Shown here: one piece after another, positions 28,033-36,496 of the stretch
Layout of the letters: every line of letters begins with the position of its first letter
Position numbering within the stretch: the first letter of the stretch is position 1
Position numbers and translations under genes: made by a program
The notes under the pieces: model-generated
Database searches by the model: none
Told to the model about the DNA's origin: nothing
Seen by the model: the letters and a program-made list of their open reading frames with translations, nothing else
Source: an uncultured Pelagibacteraceae bacterium
GTDB lineage: Bacteria > Pseudomonadota > Alphaproteobacteria > Pelagibacterales > Pelagibacteraceae
Direction: 5' to 3'
DNA length: 56,502 bases
NCBI GenBank assembly: GCA_902529645.1
Contig: CABZXO010000009.1
Coordinates: 1-56,502, forward strand

Positions 28033-30108
28033 ATGAAAGTACCACAACTTAAAAAAAAACTAGAGATAAAAACTTGTCACAATATTGATTGGGAGGACAA
28101 TTACAGCTGGATTCATCAAGATAATATTTTGGAAGTTCTCAGAGATAAAAGCAAGTTAGATCCGGAAGTGAAAAAATATTTAGAGGATGAAAATGCTTAC
28201 TCAGAGCATCATTTAAAAGATACAAAAGATATCCAAAAAAAATTATTTGATGAGATTAAAGCAAGAATCAAATTAGATGATGAGTCTTTGCCCTATAAAG
28301 ATCACACCTATGAGTATTGGACAAAAACTACAACAAAAGGAAATTATTCCATAAAACTTAGAAAAAAAATTGGTTCCGAAAATATTGAGGAAATATGGAA
28401 TGGAGATAAAGAAAAAGAAAAACTTAAAACTGAATATTTTGGAGTTGCAGATTTAGAAGTAAGTAACAATGATAAATATCTAGGATACTCTTTAGATCTT
28501 AAAGGATCTGAATATTATACAATTTATTTAAGAGAGATAAAAACAAACAAAATTATTTCAAAAGAAATTGCAGAAACATCGGGGGGAATAACATTTAGTT
28601 TGGATGATAAATACATTTTTTATTCTAAACTTGATGAAAATCATAGAGCAAGAACAATATACAGGCACAGAATAGGTGATTTTGAGGGCAAAGATGAATT
28701 AATATTTGAGGAGAAAAGCGAGGCTTTCACAGTAGGAATTGGAAAAAGCTCAGATGAAAAATATTTTTTTATAAACACTTCTGACCATAATACTTCAGAG
28801 CAATATTACTTTAAATCAGATGAATTAAATCCTTCTCCAAAACTTATTATTAAAAGAGAAAGAGGTGTTCTTTATTCTGTTAATTCATGGGATAGTAAAT
28901 TTTATAATCACACAAATAAAAATGCTGAAGACTTTAAAATTGATATTTGTGACAATTTAGAAAATCAAAATTGGAAAACATATATTCCAGCAAAAGATGA
29001 AGTTTTAATTGGTGGATTAACATTTCTTAAAAATTGGATTATTCGTGGTGAAACATCAAATGCACTAGATAAATTATTTGTCAAAAATATTTCTACAAAT
29101 ATAGAAGAAGAATTAATTTTTTCCGATGAAACTGTTTATGTTCCAGGAGTAAGCTTAACTCAAAAAGATAGAAATACTGATGAAGTTCATTTAGGATACT
29201 CATCACCTAAAACTCCTTCTAGAGTATTTAAATATAATTTAGCAACAAAATCTAAGGAACTTATTAAAGAACAAGAGATCCCATCTGGTCATAATAAAGA
29301 TGACTATATTGTTGAGAGAGTTGAGTTTAAATCTCATGACGGAAGAATGGTTCCATTAACAATTACTAGACACAAAAAAACAAAAATTAATGGGTCCGCA
29401 AATGTTTTACTGTATGGATATGGGTCTTATGGAAATTCTATGTCCCCAAGTTTTTCCTCTACAAGATTAAGTCTTATCAATAGAGATATAATTTGGGCTA
29501 CAGCTCACATTAGAGGTGGTATGGAAAAAGGGATGAAGTGGTGGAAAGAGGGAAAATTAACAAACAAAAAAAATACTTTTGAAGATTATATTTACGCAGC
29601 AAAATATTTGATTGAAAAGAATTATACATCAAAAGGAAATATTATTGGAATGGGTGGATCAGCTGGAGGATTATTAATGGGAGCTGTAGTCAATCAATCT
29701 CCTGAATTATTTTTAGGAATTATAATGGCTGTTCCTTTTGTGGATTCTTTAACAACAAATCTTGATCATTCTTTACCTTTAACTGTGGGAGAATTTGACG
29801 AATTTGGAAATGCAAAAGAGAATAAAGAACATTTCGATTATATTTTTTCATATGCGCCCTACAACAATATTAAAAAAATGGATTATCCACATATTTTTAT
29901 TACAACAAGTTTAAGTGATAATAGAGTTTTATTTGATGAACCTGCAAAGTTCACAGCAAAACTCAGAGACTATAAAACAGATAATAATTTACTTCTTTTA
30001 AAAACTGAAATGAATGCTGGTCATGGTGGAAAATCTGGAAGAGATGGGGCAATAGAAGAAATTGCTATTGACTATGCATTTGCATTAAAGATTTCTAAAA
30101 AAATTTAG
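28033..30108 (+). CDS. ptrB: Prolyl oligopeptidase family serine peptidase (oligopeptidase B)
   Basis: 691-residue S9A peptidase. N-terminal beta-propeller (about 60-400) and C-terminal alpha/beta-hydrolase. The catalytic Ser is in GMGGSAGGLLMGAV, preceded by LLYGYGSYG and AHIRGGMEKGMKWW; the catalytic His is in NAGHGGKSGRDG and the Asp in the segment around SLSDNRVLFDEP. Cleaves short peptides after basic residues in oligopeptidase B. No signal peptide, so cytoplasmic. Fifteen bases from the divergent J-domain gene. Confidence 0.9.
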   Translation: MKVPQLKKKLEIKTCHNIDWEDNYSWIHQDNILEVLRDKSKLDPEVKKYLEDENAYSEHHLKDTKDIQKKLFDEIKARIKLDDESLPYKDHTYEYWTKTTTKGNYSIKLRKKIGSENIEEIWNGDKEKEKLKTEYFGVADLEVSNNDKYLGYSLDLKGSEYYTIYLREIKTNKIISKEIAETSGGITFSLDDKYIFYSKLDENHRARTIYRHRIGDFEGKDELIFEEKSEAFTVGIGKSSDEKYFFINTSDHNTSEQYYFKSDELNPSPKLIIKRERGVLYSVNSWDSKFYNHTNKNAEDFKIDICDNLENQNWKTYIPAKDEVLIGGLTFLKNWIIRGETSNALDKLFVKNISTNIEEELIFSDETVYVPGVSLTQKDRNTDEVHLGYSSPKTPSRVFKYNLATKSKELIKEQEIPSGHNKDDYIVERVEFKSHDGRMVPLTITRHKKTKINGSANVLLYGYGSYGNSMSPSFSSTRLSLINRDIIWATAHIRGGMEKGMKWWKEGKLTNKKNTFEDYIYAAKYLIEKNYTSKGNIIGMGGSAGGLLMGAVVNQSPELFLGIIMAVPFVDSLTTNLDHSLPLTVGEFDEFGNAKENKEHFDYIFSYAPYNNIKKMDYPHIFITTSLSDNRVLFDEPAKFTAKLRDYKTDNNLLLLKTEMNAGHGGKSGRDGAIEEIAIDYAFALKISKKI

Positions 30109-30120
30109 TACATTTTAAAT

Positions 30121-30148
30121 CTTGAAAAAAACAAATTAATTCCCATAT
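30121..30148 (+). promoter_or_regulatory. Consensus RpoH promoter of hsp20
   Basis: CTTGAAA at 30121-30127, 14 bases, then CCCATAT at 30142-30148. This matches the full sigma-32 consensus CTTGAAA-N(11-16)-CCCATNT. Transcription would start near 30155, giving a leader of about 55 bases. Confidence 0.85.
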
Positions 30149-30155
30149 AAATCCA

Positions 30156-30205
30156 GTAAGTCGCCTAATGGGGCTTACATAAAGAAACTTGCTTAACAAA
30201 GGAGG
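30156..30205 (+). promoter_or_regulatory. ROSE-like RNA thermometer in the hsp20 leader
   Basis: Two hairpins in the short leader. Hairpin 1: GTAAGTCGCC (30156-30165) with GGGGCTTAC (30170-30178), TAAT loop, one bulged G. Hairpin 2: CTTGCTT (30188-30194) pairs with AAGGAGG (30199-30205), which is the ribosome site, across an AACA loop. The pairing leaves G30191 opposite G30202. U(U/C)GCU facing AGGA with a G-G pair is the hallmark of ROSE thermometers of hsp20 genes. The leader is shorter than classical ROSE (two hairpins, not four). Fold inferred by eye. Confidence 0.6.
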
Positions 30206-30210
30206 ATATT

Positions 30211-30657
30211 ATGACAAGTAAGGATCTGTCTATATTTAACTCACTTAGACCTTTTTCAATTGGTTTTGATGATATGTTTGACCAATTCGAAAATATGTTG
30301 GGAAATGGCAATTTGACGATGCAATCAAATTATCCACCTTACAACATCCGAAAGACAGGTAAAGACAACTATGCAATTGAAGTAGCATTGGCTGGCTTTA
30401 GCAAAAAAGACGTTGAGGTTGAGTTCGAGGATAATTTATTAACCGTAAGAACAAAACAAGTTAATAAGTCTGAGGAGAGTGATGTTAATGGAGAAATTAT
30501 TCATAAAGGTATTTCTCAAAGACAATTTGCAAGATCATTCACTATAGCTGATGATGTAAAAGTTAATGGTGCTGAGCTTAAAGATGGTCTTTTAACTATA
30601 TCTTGTGAAAGAATAATTCCAGAACATAAAAAAAAGAAGCTTATTGAGATTAAATAA
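30211..30657 (+). CDS. Small heat-shock protein Hsp20 (IbpA-like)
   Basis: ATP-independent holdase that binds unfolding proteins. 148 residues, with the alpha-crystallin domain from about 43 to 138: YNIRKTGKDNYAIEVALAGF, KKDVEVEFEDNLLTVR and the C-terminal beta-strand motif with GLLTISCERIIP. Ribosome site AAAGGAGG at 30198-30205, six bases from ATG, is unusually strong for this genome and is masked in the predicted thermometer. Single-gene transcript. Confidence 0.95.
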   Translation: MTSKDLSIFNSLRPFSIGFDDMFDQFENMLGNGNLTMQSNYPPYNIRKTGKDNYAIEVALAGFSKKDVEVEFEDNLLTVRTKQVNKSEESDVNGEIIHKGISQRQFARSFTIADDVKVNGAELKDGLLTISCERIIPEHKKKKLIEIK

Positions 30658-30665
30658 GTCTTAAA

Positions 30666-30718
30666 CCTTGCTTGTGGGGAGAAGTCCCCACAGGTATCAG
30701 TAATTCTTAAAAACTGAT
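30666..30718 (+). other. Hairpins downstream of hsp20
   Basis: Perfect 8-bp GC-rich stem TGTGGGGA (30673-30680) / TCCCCACA (30685-30692), loop GAAG, outer CC/GG pairs possible (30666-30667 with 30693-30694). A second stem ATCAGT (30696-30701) / ACTGAT (30713-30718) follows. Neither has a T tract, so classical termination is doubtful; they could protect the mRNA 3' end or belong to a small RNA. Confidence 0.55.
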
Positions 30719-30744
30719 CAATTTATACAAGTTCGTTTTGTGTC

Positions 30745-30780
30745 GCTAAAAAACCTATAATGAGCAGATTTATTTTTAGC
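30745..30780. terminator. Possible bidirectional terminator between hsp20 and lipoprotein gene
   Basis: Inverted repeat GCTAAAAA (30745-30752) / TTTTTAGC (30773-30780) with a 20-base loop, eight bases before the stop of the convergent lipoprotein gene. A/T-rich arms give a T stretch on either strand. The long loop weakens the call. Confidence 0.35.
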
Positions 30781-30787
30781 ATCAAAT

Positions 30788-31093
30788 TTAAAAACATCCG
30801 TTAGATACAAAACCCACAACTACGTTTTCTGAATTAATCTCAAACCTTCGTTCACAAGGAACTAGGTATTTTTTACTGTTATAAACTAGCTCAAAATTAC
30901 CTTTAGCATTTTTAAAATCTTCGTCTGGTTTTCCAAGCTCCATTTGAAGTTCACTAGCAGATTTTCCAAGAAATTTACTTAATTTTTCATTTTCTTTTTC
31001 AACAATTGCATCTGTTTTTTCTTTTACAGTTTGACACCCTGAAAAAAAAATTATTATAATTAAAAGGCTTATTGCTGATTTAAATTTTAACAT
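30788..31093 (-). CDS. Small lipoprotein, OmlA/SmpA-like fold possible
   Basis: 101 residues. Signal segment (about 6-18) and lipobox FSGC, lipidated Cys about 20. KFLGKSASELQMELGKPDE resembles the helix-turn of SmpA/OmlA (BamE-like) domains, where a Gly-x-Ser/Thr precedes Leu-Gly-x-Pro. Two cysteines near the C terminus (VPCERRF and NGCF) could form a periplasmic disulfide. Single gene; no neighbour suggests a role. The BamE resemblance is a hunch from pattern. Confidence 0.68.
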   Translation of the reverse strand: MLKFKSAISLLIIIIFFSGCQTVKEKTDAIVEKENEKLSKFLGKSASELQMELGKPDEDFKNAKGNFELVYNSKKYLVPCERRFEINSENVVVGFVSNGCF

Positions 31094-31220
31094 AAGTTTA
31101 AATTAACATTTTTTTGTTTAATAAATTATTAACTTTTAAGTTGTATAAATAATTTATTTCTTATTACATTTAAGATTAATTATAGTAACAATTGTGTTCA
31201 TTATTTGATGGTTCAAGCAT

Positions 31221-31811
31221 ATGAATAAAAAAGCCCTAGAAAAGATACTAAATATATTTTTAGAGAAAGTTTTGCCCCTTACTGTAAAAGGAGTTGCTAG
31301 AGGTAGTAAAATATTTGGGGCTGCAATAATTAAAAAGGATGATTTATCACTTGTAATTGCCGAAACAAATAATGAAATAGAAAATCCTTTGTGGCATGGA
31401 GAGATGCATACACTTAAAAAATTTTATGAATTAGATACAAACGTAAGGCCCAATGAAAAAGACTGTATGTTTTTAAGTTCGCATGAACCCTGCAGTATGT
31501 GTTTAAGCGCAATCACCTTTTCTGGATTTGATAATTTTTATTTTTTGTTTCCATACTCAGCAACAGATAATGATTTCAATATCCCTCATGACCTGAATAT
31601 ACTAAAACAAGTTTTTAATATTAGTGATGGAAAATATAATAAAGAAAATTCGTATTGGAAAAGTCAAAACATAAATTTACTTATAGACAATTTACCTCCT
31701 TCAGAAAAAGAAAAAATTTTAAACCTATTAGATGAAATTAAAAAAAAATATTTAGCTTTATCAAATCAATATCAGAAAAATAAGGATAGAAATTCTATAC
31801 CATTAAATTAA
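31221..31811 (+). CDS. CDA-fold nucleoside/nucleobase deaminase, substrate unknown
   Basis: 196-residue zinc deaminase of the cytidine/guanine/TadA superfamily. The zinc site is complete: His with catalytic Glu in WHGEMHTL, and the two Cys in HEPCSMCLSAI. It differs from GuaD at 37946 in the C-terminal part (PYSATDNDFNIPHDLNILKQVF and a long tail). Only three bases separate it from the ABC transporter ATPase gene, so it is the first gene of the importer operon and probably acts on an imported base or nucleoside, perhaps adenine/adenosine or a pyrimidine. That assignment is inference. Confidence 0.8.
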   Translation: MNKKALEKILNIFLEKVLPLTVKGVARGSKIFGAAIIKKDDLSLVIAETNNEIENPLWHGEMHTLKKFYELDTNVRPNEKDCMFLSSHEPCSMCLSAITFSGFDNFYFLFPYSATDNDFNIPHDLNILKQVFNISDGKYNKENSYWKSQNINLLIDNLPPSEKEKILNLLDEIKKKYLALSNQYQKNKDRNSIPLN

Positions 31812-31814
31812 TTA

Positions 31815-33305
31815 ATGAATACAAAACTTAAAATTTCAAATGTAACTAAAATATATCCTGGGTGTGTTGCTAACAACAATGTTTCACTTGAGTTTAATAG
31901 TGGTAAAATTTATGCTCTCCTTGGAGAAAATGGTGCTGGAAAATCTACACTTGTTAAAATTCTTTCAGGTGTAATCATTCCTGATGAGGGTAAAATTTAT
32001 TTAAATAAAAATATTCTAAAACTTAATTCACCATCAGACGCAAAAAAAAATGATATTGGTATGGTATTCCAGCATTTTAATCTTTTTGAAACTTTATCTG
32101 TATTTGAAAACTTAATAATAGACTCTGATGAGCAAAGAGAAAATTTAAGAGAAAAAATAGATACAATTATGAAAAAATATAATTTTTCAATTGATCTTGA
32201 TGTTCCTGTTCTCAATTTATCAGCTGGTCAAAAACAAAAAGTAGAAATAATAAGATGCCTAATTAGAAGCCCAAAAGTTTTGATTATGGATGAACCCACG
32301 TCGGTATTAACAGAGCAAGAAACCAGTGAATTATTCTTATCATTAAAAAAATTTTCAGAAGAAGGAATTTTAATTATTTATATAACCCATAAACTAAAGG
32401 AAGTTATGCAACTTTGTGACGAGGTTGCTGTAATGAGAAGAGGAAAATTAGTCTCCGTAAGCCAAATCAAGAATGAAAATATGGAGTCTCTTGCTAACAA
32501 AATGGTAGGTCAGAATTTAAAAACAATTAAGAAAAAAAAGGAAAATAATTCGTCAGAACAATTAATTAATATAACAAATCTTAATTTTACAAGTGAAGAT
32601 CCTTTCGAGACGAATTTAGTTGATATTAATTTTTCTGTAAATAGAGGGGAGTGTTTAGGTATCGCCGGAATATCAGGAAATGGCCAAAGTGAATTATTTC
32701 AAGTATTAAGTGGTGAAATTATATCTAATAAGAATTCTATAAAATTTAATAAAAATTATATTGGAGATTTAAATCCTCAAGAGAGAAGAGAATATTTGAT
32801 GGCTTTTTCTCCAGAAGATAGGCTTGAACAAGCTGCTATTCCACAAATGGCAATTTTTGAAAATGTTGCCCTAAACAATTTTAAATCCTCAAATTTTTTT
32901 AATAATGGATTAATAAATGAAAACAAAATTAAAGAGCATTCAAAAAAAATAATTTCTGACTTTAATGTAAACACTGACAATATAAATTTAAAAAGCCAAT
33001 TTCTATCTGGAGGAAATTTACAAAAATTAATTATTGGAAGAGAATTAATAACATCTCCAGATTTATTAATTTGTTTTAATCCTACATGGGGCTTAGACGT
33101 TGGAGCTATAAATTATATTCATGAAACATTAATTAAGATCAATGAACAAAATAAATCAATAATATTAATATCAACAGATACTGATGAGTTGTTAAAATTA
33201 AGTGACAAAATTTCAGTGATCCATAAAGGAAAATTATCAAAAATAATGAATGCTGAAGAGGTTACCTCTGAGAAACTTGGGATACTTATGGGAGGAGGAA
33301 ATTGA
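31815..33305 (+). CDS. Nucleoside/purine ABC importer, ATP-binding protein (tandem NBD)
   Basis: 496 residues with two nucleotide-binding domains in one chain, the RbsA/NupA-type arrangement. First NBD: GENGAGKST, LSAGQKQK, LIMDEPTSVL. Second NBD: degenerate Walker A GISGNGQSE and signature LSGGNLQK, as is normal for this class, in which only one site hydrolyses well. Pairs with the two permeases and the BMP-type binding protein downstream. Overlaps the first permease by four bases (TTGA). Confidence 0.92.
   Translation: MNTKLKISNVTKIYPGCVANNNVSLEFNSGKIYALLGENGAGKSTLVKILSGVIIPDEGKIYLNKNILKLNSPSDAKKNDIGMVFQHFNLFETLSVFENLIIDSDEQRENLREKIDTIMKKYNFSIDLDVPVLNLSAGQKQKVEIIRCLIRSPKVLIMDEPTSVLTEQETSELFLSLKKFSEEGILIIYITHKLKEVMQLCDEVAVMRRGKLVSVSQIKNENMESLANKMVGQNLKTIKKKKENNSSEQLINITNLNFTSEDPFETNLVDINFSVNRGECLGIAGISGNGQSELFQVLSGEIISNKNSIKFNKNYIGDLNPQERREYLMAFSPEDRLEQAAIPQMAIFENVALNNFKSSNFFNNGLINENKIKEHSKKIISDFNVNTDNINLKSQFLSGGNLQKLIIGRELITSPDLLICFNPTWGLDVGAINYIHETLIKINEQNKSIILISTDTDELLKLSDKISVIHKGKLSKIMNAEEVTSEKLGILMGGGN
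33291..33304 (+). promoter_or_regulatory. Strong ribosome site with TTG start for permease 1
   Basis: GGAGGAGG at 33291-33298 precedes TTG at 33302-33304 by a suitable distance. No in-frame ATG is nearby (ATG 33288 is out of frame), so the TTG start is supported by the site and by the start/stop overlap. Confidence 0.6.
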
Positions 33306-34366
33306 TTAAAATTGTAAAAAGAGATCAACCCTCAAAAGCTATATTTTTCTTTACACCTGTCCTAGCTATTTTTCTCACATTAATAGCGGGAGGTTTAATA
33401 TTTTATATTTTAGGTTTTAAACCATTTGAGGCTCTAAAATTTTTTTTTATTGTTCCAATTGCAGATAAATATGGTTTCAGCGAATTACTATTAAAAGCTA
33501 CACCACTTTGTTTAATAGCGATTGGTTTATCTTTTTGTTTTAAAAGTAACAATTGGAATATTGGAGCAGAAGGTCAATTAACTTTTGGGGCTATAGTTTC
33601 TGGAGGAGTTGCATTATTATTTTATGATCAAGAAGGTTTCTATATTCTACCAATAGTAATATTAGCTGGCGCAATTGGTGGGATGATATATGCATCAATA
33701 CCTGCAATATTAAAAACTTACTTCAATACTAATGAGATATTAGTAAGTCTTATGTTGGTGTATGTTTCAAAATTAATTTTAGATTATCTTGTTGTCGGTC
33801 CTTGGAGTAATCCAGAAGGATTTAATTTTCCTGAAACTAGACAGTTCAGTGACTCTGCAAGACTTCCTTTATTATTTGAAGGACTAAGAATTCACGCAGG
33901 AATATTTTTAGCATTTGCTGCAGTGGTTATTAGTTGGTTTGTTTTTTATAAAACATATTTGGGTTTCCAAATGAAAGTTTCAGGTTTTAGTTTAAAGACA
34001 GCAAAATATGCTGGCTACAAAGGTAAAAAAATGATTATCCTGGTTTTTTTAATAAGTGGAGCTTGTGCAGGTCTAGCAGGCGTAGGAGAAATAACTGGAC
34101 CCATTGGACAGCTTCATAGAGAAGTATCTCCAGATTATGGATTTACTGCGATTATTGTTGCATTTTTAGGTCGCTTACATCCTGTGGGAATAATTTTTGC
34201 ATCTTTAGTTGTTGCAATAACTTATCTGGGTGCTGAAACGGCACAAATCTTTATGCAAATACCAAAATATACAGGTCAGGTTTTTCAAGGGATGATTTTA
34301 TTTTTTCTTCTTGCCTCTGACTATTTACTCTTTTTCAAATTTAAATTTATAGGTTCAAAAAAATGA
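33302..34366 (+). CDS. Nucleoside/purine ABC importer, permease 1
   Basis: 354-residue BPD_transp_2-type permease with about nine or ten membrane helices. KATPLCLIAIGLSFCFKSNNWNIGAEGQL is reduced here to the family pattern ALSF..GLFNIGAEGQ, visible as NIGAEGQLTFGA; GLAGVGEITGP is the second conserved loop. Starts with TTG. Overlaps the second permease by four bases (ATGA). Resembles YufP/NupP proteins of BMP-dependent importers. Confidence 0.9.
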   Translation: MIKIVKRDQPSKAIFFFTPVLAIFLTLIAGGLIFYILGFKPFEALKFFFIVPIADKYGFSELLLKATPLCLIAIGLSFCFKSNNWNIGAEGQLTFGAIVSGGVALLFYDQEGFYILPIVILAGAIGGMIYASIPAILKTYFNTNEILVSLMLVYVSKLILDYLVVGPWSNPEGFNFPETRQFSDSARLPLLFEGLRIHAGIFLAFAAVVISWFVFYKTYLGFQMKVSGFSLKTAKYAGYKGKKMIILVFLISGACAGLAGVGEITGPIGQLHREVSPDYGFTAIIVAFLGRLHPVGIIFASLVVAITYLGAETAQIFMQIPKYTGQVFQGMILFFLLASDYLLFFKFKFIGSKK

Positions 34367-35295
34367 TAGTAGATATAAATTTTGTTGGACTAATAATTGC
34401 ATCTATAATGGCTTCTGCAGTTCCTTTGATTTTGGCGTCTTGTGGTGAATTAATTACTGAAAGATCTGGGGTTCTAAACCTTGGTGTTGAAGGAATGATG
34501 ATCATTGGAGCTATTTCAGGTTTCGCACTAATGACGGTTACTGGAAGTTTAATTATAGCAGTTTTTGGTGCAATGTTAGCTGGAGTTTTAATTTCAACAA
34601 TTTTTGCATTTCTTACCCAAACATTAATTACAAATCATGTGGCTACTGGTTTAGCTCTCACTATTTTTGGAATAGGAATTTCTGCAATGATTGGAAAAAA
34701 CTTTGTGGGTATTCCTGGAAAAGAGTTTCCTGTTTTGTTTGAAGGTTTAAAAGACACAATACCACTTTTAAGTCCAATATTATTTGGTCATTCAATAGTT
34801 TTTTATTTTGCTTTTGCCCTACCCTTCATAACTAGCTACTTTTTAAAAAAAACAAAAATTGGATTAATTGTTAGAGCTGTAGGAGACTCGCCTGAGTCTG
34901 CTTCTAATCAAGGAATAAATGTAAGATTTGTGCGTTACGCTTGTATACTTTATGGAGGCGCAATGTGTGGTCTTGCAGGGGCGTATTTGTCAATGATTTA
35001 TACTCCGCAGTGGATTGAAAATATGACAGGTGGTAGGGGCTGGATTGCACTTGCTCTAGTGGTTTTCTCAACGTGGAACCCTATTAAAATTTTAATCGGT
35101 GCGATGATTTTTGGTGGACTGACCATTATTCAATTTCATATGCAAGCAATAGGAGTAAGAATTCCTGTTCAATTTTTAACGGCCCTGCCTTACATAGTAA
35201 CAATAATAGTTTTAGTTGTAATTTCTCGTGATAGTAGAAAAATAAGACTAAGTACTCCTAGTTCCTTGGGGAAATCTTTTCATAAAGACAATTAA
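34363..35295 (+). CDS. Nucleoside/purine ABC importer, permease 2
   Basis: 310-residue partner permease of the YufQ/NupQ type, about eight membrane helices. ITERSGVLNLGVEGMMIIGA is the diagnostic block, and GAMCGLAGAYLSM is the EAA-like cytoplasmic loop that contacts the ATPase. Heterodimer with permease 1. The stop is followed by an 79-base AT-rich gap before the binding-protein gene. Confidence 0.92.
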   Translation: MIVDINFVGLIIASIMASAVPLILASCGELITERSGVLNLGVEGMMIIGAISGFALMTVTGSLIIAVFGAMLAGVLISTIFAFLTQTLITNHVATGLALTIFGIGISAMIGKNFVGIPGKEFPVLFEGLKDTIPLLSPILFGHSIVFYFAFALPFITSYFLKKTKIGLIVRAVGDSPESASNQGINVRFVRYACILYGGAMCGLAGAYLSMIYTPQWIENMTGGRGWIALALVVFSTWNPIKILIGAMIFGGLTIIQFHMQAIGVRIPVQFLTALPYIVTIIVLVVISRDSRKIRLSTPSSLGKSFHKDN

Positions 35296-35374
35296 TTATA
35301 AAATAATCATTTTTTTTTGGATAATTTAATTTAAATTTAATTAATTAAAAAAAATCAAAAGGGGAAATAAATTT

Positions 35375-36445
35375 ATGCATAAATTTTTAATTCGTTCTTT
35401 CGTCTCTTCTTTAGTTTTATTATTTACATTAACTGTGGCTGCAGTTGCAAAAGAAGTAAAAGCAGCATTTGTTTATATTGGTCCGACAGGTGACCATGGA
35501 TGGACTTATCAGCATGATGTAGGTAGAAAAGCTGTTGAAGCTGCCGGATTTAAAACAACATACGTGGAAGGTGTTCCAGAAAGTGCTGATGCTGAAAGGG
35601 TTCTTAGACAATTAGCTAATTCTGGTCATGACATTATCTTCACAACTAGCTTTGGATATATGAACCCTACTAACAAAGTTGCAAAAGAGTTTCCAAATGT
35701 AAAATTTGAACATGCTACTGGATATAAAAGAGAGCATCCAAATGTTGCAACTTACGCAGCTAGATTCTACGAGGGTAGAACTATTTTGGGAACAATTGCC
35801 GGAACTATGACTAAATCTAATGTGATTGGATATGTTGCATCTTTTCCAATACCTGAAGTAATAAGAGGTATCAATTCATTTACTTTAGCAGCTCAAAAAG
35901 TTAACCCAAATATTAAAACTAAAATTGTTTGGGCTTTCACTTGGTACGATCCAGGTAAAGAAGCAGAAGCAGCAAAAGCTTTAATTGATCAAGGTGCTGA
36001 TGTAATTGCTCAACATACAGATAGTACAGCTATTGTACAAATGGCTGAAAAAGCAGGTGTATATGCTTTTGGACAAGCGAGTGATATGGATAAGTTTGCA
36101 CCAAAGGCTGTATTAACTTCAGTTGAGAATAACTGGGGGCCATATTATGTCGATAGAGTTAAAGCTGTTGCAAATGGTACATGGAATCAAAAAGATACAT
36201 GGCACGGTATAGGTGATGGTATGGTAGTAATATCAGGTTTAGATTCTCAAATGCCTAGTGACCTACAAGCAAAAGTTAAAAAACTTCAAGCAGATTTAGC
36301 ATCTGGTAAAGTTCATTCTTTCACTGGACCAATTTATGACCAAAAAGGGAATTTAATGGTAGCAGAAGGGAAAACTGCAGATGATGGTATGCTAGCAGGT
36401 ATGATGACTTATGTTAAAGGTGTTGAAGGAGATATACCGAAGTAA
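35375..36445 (+). CDS. BMP-family substrate-binding protein (nucleoside/purine)
   Basis: 356 residues with a Sec signal peptide ending near VAAVAKE (about residue 22-26), without a lipobox, so soluble in the periplasm. AAFVYIGPTGDHGWTYQHD is the start of the BMP/Med fold; related proteins (PnrA, BmpA) bind purine nucleosides. Codon use and a GGGG ribosome site (35361-35364) suggest high expression, as usual for binding proteins in SAR11. It is the last gene of the operon and has its own leader. A terminator follows. Substrate inferred from family and from the adjacent purine catabolism genes. Confidence 0.9.
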   Translation: MHKFLIRSFVSSLVLLFTLTVAAVAKEVKAAFVYIGPTGDHGWTYQHDVGRKAVEAAGFKTTYVEGVPESADAERVLRQLANSGHDIIFTTSFGYMNPTNKVAKEFPNVKFEHATGYKREHPNVATYAARFYEGRTILGTIAGTMTKSNVIGYVASFPIPEVIRGINSFTLAAQKVNPNIKTKIVWAFTWYDPGKEAEAAKALIDQGADVIAQHTDSTAIVQMAEKAGVYAFGQASDMDKFAPKAVLTSVENNWGPYYVDRVKAVANGTWNQKDTWHGIGDGMVVISGLDSQMPSDLQAKVKKLQADLASGKVHSFTGPIYDQKGNLMVAEGKTADDGMLAGMMTYVKGVEGDIPK

Positions 36446-36467
36446 GCTCTTAAACTTATTAAAATTT

Positions 36468-36496
36468 AAAAGGCCGGTTTTTAAACTGGCCTTTTT
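36468..36496. terminator. Terminator after the binding-protein gene (bidirectional)
   Basis: Stem GGCCGGTTT (36472-36480) / AAACTGGCC (36483-36491), one G-U pair, TT loop, A tract before and six T after. It lies between convergent genes and could serve both. Confidence 0.85.

Noticed and set aside
31094..31220. Riboswitch (purine or guanidine type) upstream of the deaminase/importer operon
   Set aside because: The 127 bases are almost all A/T, with no paired helices or conserved loop sequences of known purine riboswitches.
35331..35340. Perfect palindrome TTAAATTTAA upstream of the BMP gene as an operator
   Set aside because: Ten-base A/T-only palindromes are expected often by chance in DNA of this composition.
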